Shown here in pieces: positions 18,147 to 27,036 of a stretch of DNA of 64,000 nucleotides. The notes beneath the pieces were generated by a model that was not told where the DNA came from, made no database searches, and saw nothing but the letters and a program-made list of their open reading frames with translations. The translations under genes and the position numbers were made by a program. Each line of letters starts with the position of its first letter. Within the stretch, counting starts at the first letter, position 1. The DNA comes from Pirellulaceae bacterium (GTDB lineage: Bacteria > Planctomycetota > Planctomycetia > Pirellulales > Pirellulaceae), in contig JAKVCA010000005.1 of NCBI GenBank assembly GCA_022448315.1, forward strand, positions 1 through 64,000. Direction: 5' to 3'.

Positions 18147-19013
18147 CTAAAGGATCTTGGCCTTGAGTTCGGTGAGTAGTGATACAGCGTGGCCGATCTC
18201 CTGCTTTTGCCGTTCCGGCTCTTGGGGAATTTCCCGCTCGATCGTCAGCGGCCCTTCGTATCCGATTTCCTGAAGCGTTCGAAGATAGTTTTCCATGCCG
18301 ACATCGCCGTCCCCGAGTGGAACTTCCTGTCCCCACTCCTTGCCTGGATTGTCGGCCCACTTTCCATCTTTGCAGTGGATGCTGCGGACGCGGTTTCCAA
18401 TCTTCTTCAGGGCTTCAATCGGCTCGCCGGTTCCATAGAGGATCATGTTGGCCGGGTCGAAATTGACGAACAGGTTATCGCGAGCGACGTCGTCGATGAA
18501 CTGCACCAGGCCTTCCGCCGTTTCTTGACCCGTCTCAAGATGAAGGTTTTGTCCATTTGCTTTGCAATGGTCGAGGAGGTCCCGGGTGACGGCAACGACA
18601 TCCTCGTAGAGTTGAGACGACGTGTCGTGGGGGACGAAGCCGAGGTGGAGCGCCACCACATCGCAATGCAGCATTTTGGCGAAATCCGAGATCTCTTTCA
18701 TTTCCGCCGTTCTTGCCGCCCGAGTTTCTGGGGGGACCAGACCGACCGTATCGATCACGGTAGGGATGTCCGCGTAACTCTCGCCGTCAAAACCGCCGAA
18801 GACACACGTGAGTTCAATTCCTAGACCTTGAAGTTTTTCCAGAAAGGCGCCTGCATTTTCAGCCGTCCTGGTTGATGGGGCTGGGGCATGAAGCTGAATG
18901 GTTGGGACTCCCAGTTCATGGGCGACTTCTAATTTCACTCCCAGGCCAGCGTCGATGCTGGTGAATACTCCGATGGGCCATTTTTCCACAGATCCGACTC
19001 CTGTTATCGTCAT
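18147..19013 (-). CDS. Sugar phosphate isomerase/epimerase (xylose isomerase-like TIM barrel)
   Basis: 288 residues from the ATG at 19013; the frame stays open upstream but the extra 75 residues lack family character. The metal-site strands are intact: LHLETG (Glu160), FVNFDPAN (Asp186, Asn189), IHCKDGKW (His213, Asp216) and a C-terminal TIERE. It begins with GVFTSIDAGLGVKLEVA, a form common among planctomycete isomerases encoded near oxidoreductases. It is predicted cytoplasmic and probably interconverts or epimerises a sugar or cyclitol. It converges on msrA across the hairpin at 18039-18081. The exact substrate is unknown. Confidence 0.85.
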   Translation of the reverse strand: MTITGVGSVEKWPIGVFTSIDAGLGVKLEVAHELGVPTIQLHAPAPSTRTAENAGAFLEKLQGLGIELTCVFGGFDGESYADIPTVIDTVGLVPPETRAARTAEMKEISDFAKMLHCDVVALHLGFVPHDTSSQLYEDVVAVTRDLLDHCKANGQNLHLETGQETAEGLVQFIDDVARDNLFVNFDPANMILYGTGEPIEALKKIGNRVRSIHCKDGKWADNPGKEWGQEVPLGDGDVGMENYLRTLQEIGYEGPLTIEREIPQEPERQKQEIGHAVSLLTELKAKIL

Positions 19014-19313
19014 GTTAGGCTGAGCCGCGAGGTGAGATCGCCATGAAGCCGTTCTCGGATTGGAACGGTGGATAGGATCCGCTCGCGAGTGGGTAATGAT
19101 GATAGGGATTGACAAGGGGCGCCGGAGCGAGCCTTGATCAACGGACCATGAGTTTACCGGAAAATGGGGCAAAGGGCGCCAAGTGCAGGTGAAAACACCA
19201 TTCGCCATTGGCAGGTCTTTGCTGAACTGAGTGGTCACTGGTTGACATGGGTCGACTGCCGTGAAAACCTAAGGTTTCCTTGCTCAGGTACGGGTTTCGC
19301 GCCTGGGTGAGTT

Positions 19314-19409
19314 GGAGGTGCTTCTCAGCTGGTGCTGGGTGCGGTCTTCAAAACCGTTGTGTCGTGCGTCAATCGTAGGACAGGTGGGTTCGATTCCCAT
19401 GCGCCTCCG
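19314..19409 (+). tRNA. selC: tRNA-Sec (anticodon TCA)
   Basis: The 96-nt sequence folds as a selenocysteine tRNA. The acceptor stem has 8 bp (GGAGGTGC at the 5' end with GCGCCTCC at the 3' end), one more than usual. The anticodon loop CTTCAAA has TCA at 19348-19350 and is closed by a GCGGT/ACCGT stem. A long variable arm of over 20 nt follows, then a T arm TGGG-TTCGATT-CCCA, with discriminator G at 19409. It would decode UGA as selenocysteine with SelA, SelB and SelD, none of which is in this window. No CCA is encoded. Confidence 0.93.
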
Positions 19410-19541
19410 TTTCAGATGTTGGGCGTTCTGCTTGGTAGGAGCCATCCGGGTTTGTGGTCTGAAGGGGAAAAATTGGTCAAGATTTCCCGTCAGGCCGGTC
19501 GACATACTTTTGGTGCTCGTTAGAATGGGCACATTCAATGA

Positions 19542-19615
<74 letters not shown>

Positions 19616-19618
19616 CTT

Positions 19619-19662
19619 AAACCCCGGAGTAGCGAGAGATCGTGACCCCGGGGTTTTGTTTT
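19619..19662 (+). terminator. Rho-independent terminator after tRNA-fMet
   Basis: AAACCCCGG (19619-19627) and CCGGGGTTT (19648-19656) form a 9-bp stem with a 20-nt loop, followed by TGTTTT. It begins 4 bp past the tRNA 3' end. Confidence 0.75.
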
Positions 19663-19993
19663 GCTCTGGCGGAAGACGATCCACCCAAACTCCGGTTGCG
19701 TCGGCCTCAATCAACGAGGCTCCGGTCCGTGCCCCCACGTTCAGACAGTCCGCCAGAAGGATTTCCTGCAAAGCCAACGGTCCGCGGACATCGTGCTTCA
19801 AGTCGGCGCAGGCCCGCGATCGTCGAGCAGCCTCAAACAGTTCATCGCGGTGGTAACGACGGTAGTGGATCTGGATGTGGCGCGGGAACGCTTCGGCCAG
19901 GTGCTCAAGTAGCTGGGGGACGGCGTCTGTTCTTGGCGTAGATCAGCAATTTGTATTCATTCGGCAGCGGCTCGTCGGGCCAAGGATCGACAC
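19660..19993 (-). pseudogene. Remnant of a group-1 glycosyltransferase-like gene
   Basis: On the minus strand two adjoining frames look like one former protein. The upstream piece reads DPWPDEPLPNEYKLLIYAKN. After a frame change near 19930 it continues with DAVPQLLEHLAEAFPRH and ends in ALQEILLADCLNVGARTGAS and TGVWVD, like the C-terminal nucleotide-sugar-binding half of GT-B glycosyltransferases (compare ALQE.LLAGCP.VG...GA). There is no start codon in context, a stop and frameshift interrupt it, and it is cut off at the tRNA-fMet terminator. I read it as a decayed fragment. The family assignment is tentative. Confidence 0.4.
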
Positions 19994-19998
19994 ACTTT

Positions 19999-20571
19999 TC
20001 AAGCGAGCTCCTCCGGTTCACCGAGCACTTCGTCCAGCAGGGTTTTGAGAGCAAGTTGATGTGCCAACCTCTGGATCTGTTGACGGTCGGCTTCGGAGGA
20101 GGTGCGGTAGATCTGACGCAGGTCGCGGCGGCTCTTGTGGCTCCCTTTACTAATCCAGACTAGCTTTGCGGCAGCCGAATCCACCCTCGACACGACTGGT
20201 AGTCGTACACCGGAAAAAATCTCGATCAGGCATGATCGGTCGAGTTCCCCCGCAATCAACTCGCGGGGATAAATGTCAAGCTTGAGAGCCTCCACCTTGT
20301 CGAGTAACTGAAACATCTCGCGCCGCTCCACCGCACGCCGAACGGAGGGTGGATCAAATAGGAAGTCGCCTGTGTCGAGCAGTTGGAAAAACGTATCGAG
20401 TTGTTCTGCCAGAACCTGGTTGTCAACAACGATGTCGATGTCTTGCGTCATCCTCGGCTCGCCGTACAAGACGGATGTGACTCCACCCGTCAGGTGAAAT
20501 CGAACGCCGAGTTGCTGGAAGATTTCCGTTGCCTTGCCAAGCGTTGCCTGAAAGGCTTCAACGGGGAACAT
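19999..20571 (-). CDS. Nucleotidyltransferase, AbiEii-like
   Basis: 190 residues with a minimal nucleotidyltransferase core: the GG...S helix start (HLTGGVTSVLYG, 27-37) and the metal aspartates in TQDIDIVV (Asp44, Asp46), with a third acidic residue likely in LKLDIYP near 98. A basic segment follows (KGSHKSRRDLRQIYR). Such proteins resemble the AbiEii/DUF1814 toxins of type IV toxin-antitoxin and abortive-infection systems, as well as uncharacterised NTases. It overlaps by 14 bp the gene for an 80-residue protein just upstream, so the two are translationally coupled. Toxin function is inference; no activity can be read from sequence. Confidence 0.75.
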   Translation of the reverse strand: MFPVEAFQATLGKATEIFQQLGVRFHLTGGVTSVLYGEPRMTQDIDIVVDNQVLAEQLDTFFQLLDTGDFLFDPPSVRRAVERREMFQLLDKVEALKLDIYPRELIAGELDRSCLIEIFSGVRLPVVSRVDSAAAKLVWISKGSHKSRRDLRQIYRTSSEADRQQIQRLAHQLALKTLLDEVLGEPEELA

Positions 20572-20800
20572 CTTTTAGCCTTTGGTCAATGATGGCTTTA
20601 GCCGTTGGGTCCGAGCCATACATTCGCCTGGCGACTTCCCATTTCAGGCGTTCGTCAGAGAGCGGACCAAGCTCAGCGGTGACTTGTCGAGCAAGCAGAT
20701 CTCGGGTCCATTTCAGCATGGCGGCACATCGCGCGATTCGCTCCTGGGGTGAAAGCGCATCCATTCTGGAGTTGTACTGTTGTTCAACGATCAATGACAT
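20558..20800 (-). CDS. Small protein coupled to nucleotidyltransferase (possible antitoxin)
   Basis: An 80-residue, helix-rich protein with ATG at 20800. The central part LSPQERIARCAAMLKWTRDLLARQ and ELGPLSDERLKWEVARRMYG is charged and amphipathic, with no membrane segment, cysteine cluster or evident DNA-binding helix-turn-helix. I recall similar short proteins encoded directly before nucleotidyltransferases in cyanobacteria and planctomycetes, but give no function. The 14-bp overlap with the downstream gene indicates one transcript and linked translation, as in toxin-antitoxin pairs. Confidence 0.7.
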   Translation of the reverse strand: MSLIVEQQYNSRMDALSPQERIARCAAMLKWTRDLLARQVTAELGPLSDERLKWEVARRMYGSDPTAKAIIDQRLKDVPR

Positions 20801-20948
20801 CGCATCCTGACCTTGTTACGACGTGGCGACTCTATATGCAACAGAGTATATCAAAACCAGAGATGTTGCCGTAGCCTTGCATCTCTACCATTGATCGCTT
20901 CTTTGCGGATCGCCGTCGCGAAAGCCGGGCTTTCAAAATAAAACGTCG

Positions 20949-21170
20949 ACTCCGCAGCCTTTCGGGCCCAACCTACCCGAGTTGGCTTCGGAGTGGAAAA
21001 GTCGATGCGCGAGAGCATCACAAACAAACGGGAAAGTGCCGTGACCGGAGGCGTGATGCTCCTTGGCGGCTTCTAGCCCAGTTTGCCAGTCGGATGGAAC
21101 CTTCGATTTTGAGGAGGCGGATTTCTCGCAGCGTCATTTGCGATCAGGCGGTTTGCAGATCGCAAATGAC
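20949..21170. repeat. Cluster of three stem-loops, one with perfect 13-bp arms
   Basis: Within 222 bp three inverted repeats occur. The first pairs 20949-20959 with 20984-20994 (11 positions, one mismatch). The second pairs GAGCATCAC at 21013-21021 with GTGATGCTC at 21053-21061. The third pairs GTCATTTGCGATC at 21133-21145 with GATCGCAAATGAC at 21158-21170 perfectly, with a 12-nt loop. The region (20801-21201) has no gene. It may encode a structured RNA, carry a terminator, or be a relic of a mobile cassette. Confidence 0.6.
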
Positions 21171-21201
21171 TTCTGCGGCCGTCGACGCAGAACAAAAAAC
21201 T

Positions 21202-21747
21202 CTATTCGATTCGGCGCCAAATGTTGGTTTGCGATGAAATGACCTTCCCATCCTTTAATTGATGGATTTCAATTTCGATGGCTTGATTGTTATCAACAAA
21301 CTTGATCGTCGATTCGAATTCCTTCGTGGTTCCATCCGGAAGGACTTGCCTCGACGTTCGCGCCCAATCCTTGCCCGCTCCGGTAATCTCGTGGTACGTC
21401 ACGACACCGCCAACGCCATGATTAACTGAGCGGATAAGTTTGTTGATCGAGTCGTAATGGGAAAAGCCACGGCCGCCACCGCGAGGACTGTAATTTCTCA
21501 TCATCAACAGGCCATTATTTTTGACGTAATCGAAGTCGAGATAATTCAACGCTTCTTCGTCGACTTTGTTGATCTCGGCTTCACCGATTGTTGATTGTAC
21601 TTTGCCACTCCATCGTCCCTCGTGCATTGCGAAATAAGCATTCGCTTGCTCGCGACTCGTTGTGGAATCTTCAGCAAAGACTTGCTGTCCCAAAACCAGC
21701 ACGGACAACAAAAGAGTCGTGGGAAAAATCGATTTGACAGCATGCAT
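21202..21747 (-). CDS. Secreted DUF1579-like protein of unknown function
   Basis: 181 residues. The first 25 form a signal peptide (IFPTTLLLSVLVLGQQVFA). The mature part is beta-rich, with MHEGRWSGKV, LLMMRNYSPRGGG, YHEITGAGKDWARTSRQV, EFESTIKFVDNNQAIEIEI and a final WRRIE. This layout of a secreted single domain measuring a change in a quantity resembles DUF1579/lipocalin-like proteins, but I do not recognise a named family with certainty. It has no close same-strand neighbour and no operon. Confidence 0.65.
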   Translation of the reverse strand: MHAVKSIFPTTLLLSVLVLGQQVFAEDSTTSREQANAYFAMHEGRWSGKVQSTIGEAEINKVDEEALNYLDFDYVKNNGLLMMRNYSPRGGGRGFSHYDSINKLIRSVNHGVGGVVTYHEITGAGKDWARTSRQVLPDGTTKEFESTIKFVDNNQAIEIEIHQLKDGKVISSQTNIWRRIE

Positions 21748-22448
21748 GTGGACTTCCTTCGTTTTAAGGGCGCGATGACTGAGACTCTATGTTTATAAAC
21801 CTCCCGTTGCCCGATGTGTAGCAGGTGAGATTGTCTCAGACCGACCGGTTCCCAACAGTCGAGGCTTGGGTTTCCAGCCTTTGGAGTCGTATTCGCGAGA
21901 GTTAAGTATTGTGCAACGAACCAACAGAACCGGTTTTTTACATGCTTGTGAAGAACCTTCGCCCAAACTATTTCAGAGGGTTTGTCGCGGTGATCGAGCG
22001 TCAAGATTCCATTTCCCGGTATCATCCTTATTCAAAAAACTCCTGTGTCATAGACATCATTGGCATAGATACGCGTCTCGCCAGCAGCAAGCCATCGCTT
22101 AGCCATCTCCGAGGTGGGGGGCGATCATGCGACCGTGTTTGACCACACTCGCCAATTTGCTTTTTGGGGGTGAACCGACAGATAGTTTGGGGGTGAACCG
22201 ACAGATAGGAAGCGTGGCCCAGCGACTGAGAAGTGTGGTCCGATACGCTCCGGTTAACGGGGTTCGTGTAAACCGAGCTGAGATCAGGGGGAGCAAAAAC
22301 CGAAAAATGTTCAGTTACCGTCCCGCGAAAATTGGCGGTGCGAAGCGGATCTCGAGACGAACTTCTGTTGAAAGTGGATGCATTCGCTCCTGGCGGGACT
22401 TTGTTCAAAGCCTCGATTTCTGAAATATTGCTCCAACTGGCGTTCAAG
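21748..22448. other. Gene-free stretch with possible insertion-sequence relic
   Basis: 701 bases with no supportable gene. It contains the 23-bp tandem repeat at 22163-22208 and, nearby, degenerate copies of the GTAAACCGA/GTGAACCGA phrase (22267-22277 and the tandem units). Spaced repeats of this kind occur at ends of IS21-like elements, but no transposase is present, so an IS relic is only a guess. Confidence 0.35.
22163..22208. repeat. Perfect tandem duplication of 23 bp
   Basis: Units 22163-22185 and 22186-22208 are identical; each contains GGGGGTGAACCGACAGATAG. There are only two copies with no spacer, so this is not a CRISPR. They may be binding sites or multiple terminal repeats of a lost insertion sequence. 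Confidence 0.85.
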
Positions 22449-23540
22449 CTAACGCAAATCGGATAGCCGAATCTCGTGGCTTACCTTCTGCGTTCCATCA
22501 AGACCAACGATGGCCAGAGTGATCTTTGGGTCTTCCTGATCCCAATCGACATCGATCATGCCAAAATGGTTTTCTCGGTACGCTTCACCTACGCGAAATT
22601 TATTGGTTTCAAGATTGGGCCATTCCTCGGTCAAGCCGCTCGCCGTCACGTCGTACAGCGGATAGAGCCCCTCAATGTCACGTTTTGAAATCTCACCCCA
22701 GTGCACATCGCCCGAAATGAACATGACTCCCTGGGCTCCAGTTGTTCGAACAAGGTCGATCATTTTCTGTTGCTGGCGAGGCAGATTGGTCCATGATTCC
22801 CAGCCGTTGTATTCGTGACCGAACTGGATGGACGTGCAGATGACTCGCATGTCGGCCCGTTCGCGGAGCGTTTTTTCAAGCCAATTCCATTGTGGGTCTC
22901 CGAGAAGCGTGTGATCGTTTTCCGCGGGTTGGTATTGATTCTTAAAAGGAGTGTCCTTGGGCAGATTTCGAGGATTGGTGGTTAGTGAATCACGAAAAGT
23001 TCGTGTATCCAATAAGATGATCTGCAGGGTTTTACCGCCCTTGGTGAATCGATGGGAGCCGTAAATCCCGGAATGATCTCGCCTAGGACTATCTTTCGGA
23101 ACTCTCCAAAAGTCCATGAAGATCGCTTTGGACTCCTCTTTGAACTCGTACTCCTTCCCCGCGTCATTCCAACCGTAATCATGATCGTCCCAAATCGATA
23201 GGATGGGCACACGAGAACGTAGCGTTTGGAACTCTGGGCGACGGTTCAGCAATTCATACTTTGCAGCCAAGACCTTCATGTCTTTCGTATCCCCGTAGAT
23301 GTTGTCACCAAGATAGATGAAAAGGTCCGGGTTCTTTTCGACCGCCTGCCGCAAGATCGGCATCGGCTTGGATTGGTGTCCACAGGAGCCGAAGGCAATT
23401 CGGCTGGGAAGCTGACCCTCGGTGATCACATCAGGGGGAGCCAGCACCGGCACGTCTTGGCCCGGAAGAGAGCTCGTTGTCCAGGAGATTGCAAAAACTA
23501 CGAAAAGATGGATGGTCAGGGACTTGAAAAGACGCAGCAT
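22449..23540 (-). CDS. PhoD-like metallophosphatase, exported
   Basis: 363 residues from the ATG at 23540, preceded by GAGG; a longer start at 23645 hides the signal peptide. Residues 1-28 are an export signal. The metallophosphatase motifs follow: RIAFGSCG (47-54), IYLGDNIYGD (75-84, Asp79), WDDHDYGWND (117-126), QFGHEYNGWE and SGDVHWGEIS near 285. This is the alkaline-phosphatase-D family, calcium/iron-dependent phosphodiesterases or monoesterases that release phosphate outside the cytoplasm. The length is short compared with Bacillus PhoD, which carries an extra N-terminal domain. No Pho-box was recognised. Confidence 0.88.
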   Translation of the reverse strand: MLRLFKSLTIHLFVVFAISWTTSSLPGQDVPVLAPPDVITEGQLPSRIAFGSCGHQSKPMPILRQAVEKNPDLFIYLGDNIYGDTKDMKVLAAKYELLNRRPEFQTLRSRVPILSIWDDHDYGWNDAGKEYEFKEESKAIFMDFWRVPKDSPRRDHSGIYGSHRFTKGGKTLQIILLDTRTFRDSLTTNPRNLPKDTPFKNQYQPAENDHTLLGDPQWNWLEKTLRERADMRVICTSIQFGHEYNGWESWTNLPRQQQKMIDLVRTTGAQGVMFISGDVHWGEISKRDIEGLYPLYDVTASGLTEEWPNLETNKFRVGEAYRENHFGMIDVDWDQEDPKITLAIVGLDGTQKVSHEIRLSDLR

Positions 23541-24024
23541 GGCAGCCTCGTATTGTTTGGTCGAGTGATTCAGGAGGGGATAAATCGACGGTGTCCTGGT
23601 ATGAGCATTTGCCCGCGGGCATGATAGTACACGGTCGCACCGCACGCCGGCACATTGTAACTCGACGATTTGTACTTGTGTGATTTCAGGATGGGACCCG
23701 TTGATAGCGTGTTGCGGGCGTTGGCGGCGACGCTCTGAGAATCGAGCGTGATGTTTGATTTCGAGACCACTCAGCGATGCATGTCACACCCTCCAGAATT
23801 GACTTTCGTCCCTTGGCCGTCAAACTATAGATACGCGCAACTTACATGATAAAAATCGGGCCACGGTCGCCGAATCCATCGGTCGCCGGGGTGATCCGTT
23901 TACCCGAGCGTCTTCAGAGGTTTCTGTCGATGCTGGTTTGGTCATGTTGTTGTGAGGCAGACATTTTTTGGGGTCGGGGCACGTTGCCGTCAGGGGGAGC
24001 GTGGGTTCGCAAGGAGCTTTCGAG
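23541..24024. other. Divergent intergenic region
   Basis: 484 bases between the diverging PhoD-like and PSCyt1 genes. No gene or repeat seen. AAGGAG at 24011-24016 is the ribosome binding site that fixes the PSCyt1 start at 24025. Confidence 0.5.
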
Positions 24025-27000
24025 ATGACTCAAGAATTTTTGGCCATCGGTCGTCGGGGAGTGATCGGCATCGCGAGCATAATGCTGTCCGTTTGTCTGC
24101 CTGGATCTCTACTGGCACAGACCATTGATTTCGACAAGCAGGTCGCGCCGATTCTTGTCTCGCATTGCCTCGAATGCCATCAGGGGAATGAACCGGAAGG
24201 CGGATTGAATCTGACTGAACTGAAATTTTTGGAGAAGGGCGGTGAGACCGGCCCCGCAATCACAGCTGGCGACATTGACGGCAGTCTGCTTTGGGAGCGC
24301 GTCAGTTCCGATGAAATGCCTCCAGAGCATCCACTCGGCAACGAGGAGAAAACCATCCTCCGGCAGTGGATCAGTGAGGGTGCCAAGTGGGGAAGTGATT
24401 CGATTGACCTGTTTTCCATCACCACGGATCTTCGCGCCGGACGGGACTGGTGGTCTCTTCAGCCACTAAAGAACGTGGCAACCCCAGCCATCGATGAGGT
24501 CTGGGGCAGAAATCCGATCGATCCATTTATCTACCAGAATCTTGTCGCCCGGGGCCTTCGACCTTCCCCTGAGGCAGACCGACACGTCCTGATTCGGCGA
24601 CTGTCCTTCGACTTGATCGGTTTGCCTCCGACACCCCAAGAGGTGGACGCCTTTGTGAATGATGCGTCGAGGAACGCTTATGAAAAACTGGTCAACCGAT
24701 TGTTGGATTCTCCACACTACGGTGAGCGTTGGGGTCGACATTGGCTTGACGTCGTTCACTTCGGGGAAAGCAACGGGTTCGAGTACAACCAGCCGAGAAA
24801 CAACGCTTGGCCCTATCGCAACTGGGTGATCCGAGCGCTCAATGACGATATGCCCTATGACGAATTCGTTCGGCAGCAGATTGCGGGGGACGTTCTGGCG
24901 GCAGATTCAGGGGGGGCCATTGCGGTCGCTTGTCTTGTGACAGGGCCCCACAATACGACCAAGCCATCCAACGACACCATGCGCAAAACGATGCGGCAAG
25001 ACGAGATGGAAGACATGATTGCGATGGTCAATCAGGCGTTCCTCGGCATGACCACCAATTGTGCTCGATGTCATGATCACAAGTTCGATCCGATTTCGTC
25101 GCGGGACTACTACAGCATGGCCTCTGCGCTGGCGGGAGTTGAGTTTGGTGAACGCAATGTGCCGTTGGACGAAAAAACGGTCAAAACTGCCGCGCGACTG
25201 AAGATGCAGATCCAAGAGTTCCAAGGCCAGTTGGCGACGCTTGAGCAAGAGGCTCGGGAGGCGGCAATGGCAAGCAAAAGTGAAGATGAAGATCGGCCGG
25301 TCGGGCCACAGCCGTTTGCCGCATGGAACTTTCAGGACGGCCTGAGTGATCAGGTTGGGGAAATGGATGTTGCGTTGATCGGAGGAGCCCAACTTGATTC
25401 CGACGGTTTGGTCTTGGATGGCAAAGGAGCTTTCGCCAGAACGAAGCGCCTCGCAAAGCCGCTGTCTGCGAAAACGCTCGAGGCATGGGTTCAGGTTGGA
25501 GATTTGAATCAACAAGGCGGCGGGGTCGTTTCACTTCAGACTTCCAATGGCTTGGTCTTTGACGCCATTGTTTATGGAGAACGCGAAGCGAAACGTTGGA
25601 TGTCGGGGAGCGATGGATTCAGTCGCTATGCGTCCTTCGGGGCCAATGACGAAACGGAGCAGGAAAAACTGATCCATGTGGCGATTACCTACGAGGCCGA
25701 TGGCACGATCACTGGGTATCGAAATGGGCTTCCCTATGGGCGGGCCTACCAAGCCAATCTTGCGACCTACGCGGCGGACAGCTCGGAGGTCGTCTTCGGG
25801 CTTCGCCATGGAGTCGATGCGGGTGGGAATCGAATGTTCCAAGGGACAGTCGCGCAAGCTCGGCTCTATGATCGTGCTCTGACCGCGGCCGAGGTGTCGG
25901 CATCGGCGCAGTCAACTGGAATTCACATCGTTACCGAAGCCGAGTTGGTCGCACAGCTCAGTCAACAGCAACGCGAGCAGCGAGATCGGCTGAATCGTCA
26001 GATCACTCAGGCCCAGGTGACGCTGGATGGTCTTGAGAATGTCCGAGTGTGGACCGTTCAATCCATCCCGGCTGCGACCGTCAAGGTGCTGGGACGAGGC
26101 GACGTTCGCAAAGAGGGCGAAGTGGTTTCGGCTCGTGGGCTTTCAGCGATTCGGACCGTCGACGCGGACTTCGAACTGGCCCCCGATGCGGCGGATCGTG
26201 ATCGTCGTATGAAACTCGCTCAGTGGATCACTCACCCTGATAATCCGCTTTTCTCACGTGTGATCGTCAATCGGATCTGGCATTATCACTTTGGTCGCGG
26301 AATCGTTTCCACACCCAACGATTTTGGCTTCAACGGGGGGCAGCCTACTCACGGCCGTTTGCTCGATTGGCTCGCGGCAGATCTGCAGGCAAATCACTGG
26401 AGCCTCAAACACTTGCATCGCTTGATCGTGACTTCCGCCACCTATCGGCAGTCATCAAAGATGGACTCTCAGGCAGCGGCAGTGGATGCCGACAATCGTT
26501 ACCTATGGCGAAGGAGTCCTGTACGCATGGAAGGTGAAGCGCTGCGTGACTCCATGTTGGCGATCGCTGGTAAACTGGACGATACGATTGGCGGAAAGGG
26601 TTATCGAGATATGCGGGAATACAAATTCAAGGGGAGCCATTTTTACGACCCCATCCCGCAAGATCGTCCCGAGCAGTTCCGCAGGACGATTTACCGCTTC
26701 AGTCCGAGGGGTGCGAAGCGTACGATTCTGGATACGTTTGATTGCCCCGACCCTTCAGCGATCACTCCGAATCGGGCAGAGACGACCACGCCGCTGCAGT
26801 CGCTGGCACTGATGAACAATGATTTCGTTTTGCGAATGTCGGAGGCGACCGCCGCTCGACTGGAGGCCGATCGACCAGACACCGGGGCTCAGGTTCGGGA
26901 ACTGATTCTCCTGGCCTATGGTAGAGAAGCTGAGCAGCAAGAGATCGATCGCGCGATTCCCTTCATTCAAGAGCATGGATTGGCCGCGTACTGCCGCGTG

Positions 27001-27036
27001 GTCTTCAACAGTAATGAGTTGCTTTATGTCAGATAA
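24025..27036 (+). CDS. PSCyt1/DUF1549-LamG-DUF1553 cytochrome-like protein
   Basis: 1003 residues from the ATG at 24025 with AAGGAG 8 nt upstream. A signal peptide covers residues 1-32. The haem motif CLECH is at 48-52, then a DEMPPEHPL axial-Met candidate. DUF1549 follows (RRLSFDLIGLPPTPQEVD, HYGERWGRHWLDVVHF, CARCHDHKFDPIS). Unlike the first copy at 13100, a LamG-type jelly-roll is inserted at about 430-630 (AAWNFQDGLSDQVGEM, KTLEAWVQVG, FQGTVAQARLYDRALTAAEV), suggesting carbohydrate binding. DUF1553 ends the protein (LFSRVIVNRIWHYHFGRGIV, LALMNNDFVLRMS). It overlaps the DUF1501 gene downstream by 11 bp. Confidence 0.93.
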   Translation: MTQEFLAIGRRGVIGIASIMLSVCLPGSLLAQTIDFDKQVAPILVSHCLECHQGNEPEGGLNLTELKFLEKGGETGPAITAGDIDGSLLWERVSSDEMPPEHPLGNEEKTILRQWISEGAKWGSDSIDLFSITTDLRAGRDWWSLQPLKNVATPAIDEVWGRNPIDPFIYQNLVARGLRPSPEADRHVLIRRLSFDLIGLPPTPQEVDAFVNDASRNAYEKLVNRLLDSPHYGERWGRHWLDVVHFGESNGFEYNQPRNNAWPYRNWVIRALNDDMPYDEFVRQQIAGDVLAADSGGAIAVACLVTGPHNTTKPSNDTMRKTMRQDEMEDMIAMVNQAFLGMTTNCARCHDHKFDPISSRDYYSMASALAGVEFGERNVPLDEKTVKTAARLKMQIQEFQGQLATLEQEAREAAMASKSEDEDRPVGPQPFAAWNFQDGLSDQVGEMDVALIGGAQLDSDGLVLDGKGAFARTKRLAKPLSAKTLEAWVQVGDLNQQGGGVVSLQTSNGLVFDAIVYGEREAKRWMSGSDGFSRYASFGANDETEQEKLIHVAITYEADGTITGYRNGLPYGRAYQANLATYAADSSEVVFGLRHGVDAGGNRMFQGTVAQARLYDRALTAAEVSASAQSTGIHIVTEAELVAQLSQQQREQRDRLNRQITQAQVTLDGLENVRVWTVQSIPAATVKVLGRGDVRKEGEVVSARGLSAIRTVDADFELAPDAADRDRRMKLAQWITHPDNPLFSRVIVNRIWHYHFGRGIVSTPNDFGFNGGQPTHGRLLDWLAADLQANHWSLKHLHRLIVTSATYRQSSKMDSQAAAVDADNRYLWRRSPVRMEGEALRDSMLAIAGKLDDTIGGKGYRDMREYKFKGSHFYDPIPQDRPEQFRRTIYRFSPRGAKRTILDTFDCPDPSAITPNRAETTTPLQSLALMNNDFVLRMSEATAARLEADRPDTGAQVRELILLAYGREAEQQEIDRAIPFIQEHGLAAYCRVVFNSNELLYVR

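Noticed and set aside
22163-22208. Possible CRISPR array
   Set aside because: Only two units, directly abutting with no spacers, and no cas genes anywhere in the window.
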